DNA of 64,000 nucleotides, taken from an uncultured Flavobacteriales bacterium. Lineage in GTDB: Bacteria; Bacteroidota; Bacteroidia; Flavobacteriales_D; Parvicellaceae. A model generated the notes under the pieces. It saw only the letters and a program-made list of their open reading frames with translations. It was not told the origin of the DNA and searched no databases. Made by a program: the position numbers and the translations under genes. The DNA lies in NCBI GenBank assembly GCA_943787535.1, contig CALSMU010000009.1, positions 1-64,000 on the forward strand. The letters run 5' to 3'. Positions 60,853 through 64,000 of the stretch are shown piece by piece. The first letter of the stretch is position 1. Each line of letters starts with the position of its first letter.

Positions 60853-63800
60853 CTATTGTTTTATTAATCTTATTGATTTCACTTCCTTTTCAGAAGAGAT
60901 TATTATCAAATACATACCGGTTTCAAATTCAGAAATATCAAAACCAATTGTTTTGTTTTCTTTTGCACACAATTTGTTCGCGAGTCGTTTTCCTTGAAGA
61001 TCAAAAATCTCAATATTTCTTTCTGTTGCTTGCCCAGCAAAATACAGTGCAAATATGCCATTTGTAGGGTTTGGGCTAATGCTTATTTTTCCGTTTAGCA
61101 ATTGATCTATTCCCGTATCGTCAGTTGGTTGTAATATTGTAGCTCGATTAGATCGAGTAGTGTTATGATCTTGGGCCTTTTCTGCTAAACATGGAAAACT
61201 AGGAACAACCTCTATCCCATATTCCAATCCTGACAATGACAATCCGCTATTATCTGTATAACTATGAACATTTGAAGCAACGGAATCAATTAATTCCCAG
61301 CCAGTTGTTGGATGATATCTATTTATGTAAAACGTAGAATAAGTAAACCCTATGTAATCATCCCAAGATAAATTAATTACATTATTGAGCCCAATGTTTG
61401 AAGCTAAGTGAATTGTCTTATGATATGCTAAAAATTCAGAAGCATTAGCGCAACTATCCAAAGTTCTTAGCTTATACCTGTAGGAATGAGTTCCAGAATT
61501 TGCAGCAGTGTCAATAAATTGCGACAAACTGTCAAACGGCACAGTTCCTAGAAGCTGAAAAACATTAAAAGAACTCGTTTCCTTGTAAATTTCATATTCG
61601 GAAATCCCTAGGTTCTGCTCTTTATTCCACACAATAATATTTGCTCCCGTCGCCGTATCAACAGTAACCATACAGATAGGTGTGGCATTAAAGTTAACCC
61701 CAATTAAATCTGCATATTCAACACCTATACAGCCTGCTGAATCCGTAACGGTTAATTCATATTCTCCTATCTGAGCATTTAATAAATCCTCATTATTTGA
61801 ACCATTTGACCATAAGTACGAATATGGCGTCGCTCCTCCTGAAACAGAGACCAATATTTCTCCTGTTGCGCCTTGGCAAGTTGGTTGATTTACCTGATCA
61901 ATAGAAACGACTGGGCCAGCGACATTACTAATCGTATAATTTCCCATTGCCAAACACCCATTTGCATCTGAAACAGATAATGTATAAACACCTGGAGACA
62001 ACCCGGTTTCAATCGACGAAACCCCTCCGGAAGACCATAAATAATTAAGGTTTCCAGAACCTCCCGAGGCAGAAACAGCAATAATCCCATCAGAATTCCC
62101 ACAACTTGCATCAGAAGTAGTAAAACTTGATAAATCAATAGGAACAATACCATTTAACGTTATCTGTTCTATAACTGTACAGCCACTTGCATCAGATAGT
62201 ATGACATCATAAATACCAGCGGCTAAATTTGAAATATCTTCAGTCGACTCTCCTGTAGACCAATCAAATGTGTAAGGTAACGTACCTCCGGAAACAGTCA
62301 AATCAATATTTCCGTCATTATTTCCATTACAAGAAGGCGAGGTCAATGATACTGTAATTAATGGTCCATCTCCACTTGTTATATTAACTGTTTCCGATAC
62401 AGTACACCCATTATCATCTTGCACATTAACAACATAAACTCCAGCTAACAAACTATCAGCAGTGGTAGAGGTATTTCCATTTGACCATTGATATGTATAG
62501 GGAGCTGTACCTCCAGTTGTTCCTGTAATCTCTGCCGTTCCATTGCTCAAACCACAAGATGGCTCTATTAGGGAAATAGTATTTACAATTGAAGATGGTT
62601 CAAGAATTGTTCCGGTAGATATCCCTTCACAGTTATTTGCATCAGTCACTGTAACACTGTATGTGCCAGAGCAAATATTAGTCGCTAAAGACCCCGTAAC
62701 CCCATTACTCCATTGAAAAGAATAGGGAGCCAAACCTCCAGAAACTGACACCTCTAAACTCCCATCGCATAGAGCAAAACAAGTAGCGTCAATTGCTGAC
62801 ACATTTAAATTTAGTGAAGCAACCGTGGATAAAATTTGATAGCTTAGCGAAGATGCACTGCATCCATTTGAATCAGTTACAGTAAAAACATAGGTTCCTG
62901 GAGTAGCGTTTAATAAATCAACTGTAGGGTTCGGGATCTGATTGTAATCATAAGACAAAGGGGGCGTTCCTCCAACTATTGAAAACCCAACTAAGCTTCC
63001 ATCATTATTTGCACAAGAGGCATCGGTAACAGAAACCCCCGTTTCATTAATTGAAATTCCAACTCCTTGGTTAATTATGTAAGCGTTACTATCAATATAC
63101 GAACAACCATTTTGACTGGCCATGATATTAGTAAATTGTCCCGCAGCTAACCCTACAATTTTTAAAACACCATTACTATCTGAATTAAGCGTTAAAGGCC
63201 CCTGAGATCCTGATTGATCCGTAAACGAAATGTCATATGAAGCCGTTACGTCCAAACCAGTTAAAACCAATTCACCATCGGTGGCTACACAATTTGTTGT
63301 TTCTATAGTAATTACAGAAAAAGTGATTGCACTTGGTTCAGAAACCACAATAGACGAAGAACTCATACATCCATTTGCATCTAAAACCATAACTTCATAT
63401 AATCCTGCTAACAAACCTGTATAAGATGCTGTCGTTTGAAAAGTTACTCCATTATCTATAGAATATGAATAAGGAGGTGTTCCTCCAGAAGCATCAAAAT
63501 CTATTGTTCCATCTGCAAACCCATTGCAACTTACAGCACCGGGAATTGCCAAAAAGGTGAGAGCTGTTGGTTCATTTATTATTGCGTTATCGGCATATAC
63601 ACATCCCGCATTATCAACAACTGTTAACCCATAGCTACCTTCACATAACCCGGATTCCGATTGTAGCTGTCCTCCAGAACTCCAAGAATAACTATAAGGT
63701 AGGGTTCCACCACTAGGCAAAATGGTCGCAGTACCATCACAATCTCCATTACAAGTAACATCAGTTACTGTTAGTGAACCAGTAATTGGGGTTGGTTCCG

Positions 63801-64000
63801 AAATAACCAATGATTCCACAATAAGACAACCATTTGCGTCTTGCACTGTGCAATTAACTGTTCCCGCGCATAAATCTGTTGCTTCCGCATTTACACCTAA
63901 GCCACTATCCCAAGTATAATCATAAGGAGAAGTACCCCCAGAGACCGATACTGAAGCCGTTCCATCACAAACACCATTACATGAAGCATCCGTAAACACC
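60853..64000 (-). CDS. SprB-repeat surface adhesin, N-terminus cut by the window end
   Basis: At least 1049 residues; the frame is open to the right edge, so the start and signal lie outside. Repeated units such as CNGVCDGTASVSVSGG, YTWDSGLG, DLCAGTVNCTVQDANGC and CFALCDGSLEVSVSGG are SprB repeats. The non-repeat region before the C-terminus is highly similar to the 57578 protein (VTVDTATGANIIVWNKEQN, HKTIHLASNIGLNNVINLSW). The end (ISPNPTNGIFALYF...LIKQ) is a type A T9SS sorting domain. A tandem duplicate of 57578 with diverged repeats. Confidence 0.9.
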   Translation of the reverse strand, partial: VFTDASCNGVCDGTASVSVSGGTSPYDYTWDSGLGVNAEATDLCAGTVNCTVQDANGCLIVESLVISEPTPITGSLTVTDVTCNGDCDGTATILPSGGTLPYSYSWSSGGQLQSESGLCEGSYGLTVVDNAGCVYADNAIINEPTALTFLAIPGAVSCNGFADGTIDFDASGGTPPYSYSIDNGVTFQTTASYTGLLAGLYEVMVLDANGCMSSSSIVVSEPSAITFSVITIETTNCVATDGELVLTGLDVTASYDISFTDQSGSQGPLTLNSDSNGVLKIVGLAAGQFTNIMASQNGCSYIDSNAYIINQGVGISINETGVSVTDASCANNDGSLVGFSIVGGTPPLSYDYNQIPNPTVDLLNATPGTYVFTVTDSNGCSASSLSYQILSTVASLNLNVSAIDATCFALCDGSLEVSVSGGLAPYSFQWSNGVTGSLATNICSGTYSVTVTDANNCEGISTGTILEPSSIVNTISLIEPSCGLSNGTAEITGTTGGTAPYTYQWSNGNTSTTADSLLAGVYVVNVQDDNGCTVSETVNITSGDGPLITVSLTSPSCNGNNDGNIDLTVSGGTLPYTFDWSTGESTEDISNLAAGIYDVILSDASGCTVIEQITLNGIVPIDLSSFTTSDASCGNSDGIIAVSASGGSGNLNYLWSSGGVSSIETGLSPGVYTLSVSDANGCLAMGNYTISNVAGPVVSIDQVNQPTCQGATGEILVSVSGGATPYSYLWSNGSNNEDLLNAQIGEYELTVTDSAGCIGVEYADLIGVNFNATPICMVTVDTATGANIIVWNKEQNLGISEYEIYKETSSFNVFQLLGTVPFDSLSQFIDTAANSGTHSYRYKLRTLDSCANASEFLAYHKTIHLASNIGLNNVINLSWDDYIGFTYSTFYINRYHPTTGWELIDSVASNVHSYTDNSGLSLSGLEYGIEVVPSFPCLAEKAQDHNTTRSNRATILQPTDDTGIDQLLNGKISISPNPTNGIFALYFAGQATERNIEIFDLQGKRLANKLCAKENKTIGFDISEFETGMYLIIISSEKEVKSIRLIKQ

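Overview
The window looks like a chromosome segment of an AT-rich Bacteroidota, most likely Flavobacteriales (a Cryomorphaceae/Crocinitomicaceae-like marine glider). The evidence is type IX secretion (T9SS) sorting domains on five secreted proteins, a PorW/SprE-type lipoprotein, SprB-repeat adhesins, the yceD-rpmF-plsX-fabH-accB-accC order, and promoters of the Bacteroidota form TTG-N20-TAnnTTTG.

Layout. (1) 1-3974: an overlapping Entner-Doudoroff operon (zwf fragment, pgl, edd, eda). (2) 4156-11204: a beta-glucan locus with a secreted protein carrying eight CBM-like repeats, a GH16 laminarinase-type enzyme, a small protein and an L-type-lectin protein. Two of its promoters share a 17-bp palindrome ATTGTA-N5-TACAAT. 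Together (1) and (2) would take laminarin-type glucan to glucose and then pyruvate. (3) 11238-35291: a 24-kb integrative element next to a tRNA-Arg gene, bounded by 120-bp direct repeats made of the 3' end of its own large serine recombinase. Its cargo is a tightly packed gene train: a conflict-type group (nuclease-fold protein, cyclic-phosphate-processing receiver, ankyrin protein), then a run of paralogues that combine interchangeable N-terminal heads with different repeat tails (two LRR types, DUF4116-like repeats, a zinc-ribbon/HTH). Short scar ORFs, leader ORFs and decayed copies show active recombination. A probable small RNA on the opposite strand lies in the decayed end of the array. 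(4) 35284-41570: the tRNA-Arg and the 3' part of an HU/SPOR-domain gene occur twice, separated by a pirin fragment, a membrane protein, LemA and a DUF2207 protein. The arrangement reads as the novel joint of a tandem duplication. (5) 41646-46405: the fatty-acid/ribosomal L32 cluster. (6) 46532-53525: housekeeping genes (DedA-like protein, M23 peptidase, PorW/SprE, bactofilin, AtpZ-like proteins, universal stress protein). (7) 53522-57519: RidA protein, OmpA protein with an N-terminal phosphatase-like domain, an aminomuconate-semialdehyde-type dehydrogenase and a small lipoprotein. (8) 57578-64000: two paralogous SprB-repeat T9SS adhesins, the second cut by the window end.

The most unusual content is the head-and-tail shuffled repeat-protein array in the element. 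In its LRR tails the repeat backbone is almost invariant at DNA level, while changes concentrate at the solvent-exposed positions of the beta-strand, the pattern expected of a diversified recognition surface. No reverse transcriptase or other dedicated diversifier is visible, so unequal recombination is the mechanism I infer. Its biological role (phage sensing, competition or something else) cannot be read from the sequence.
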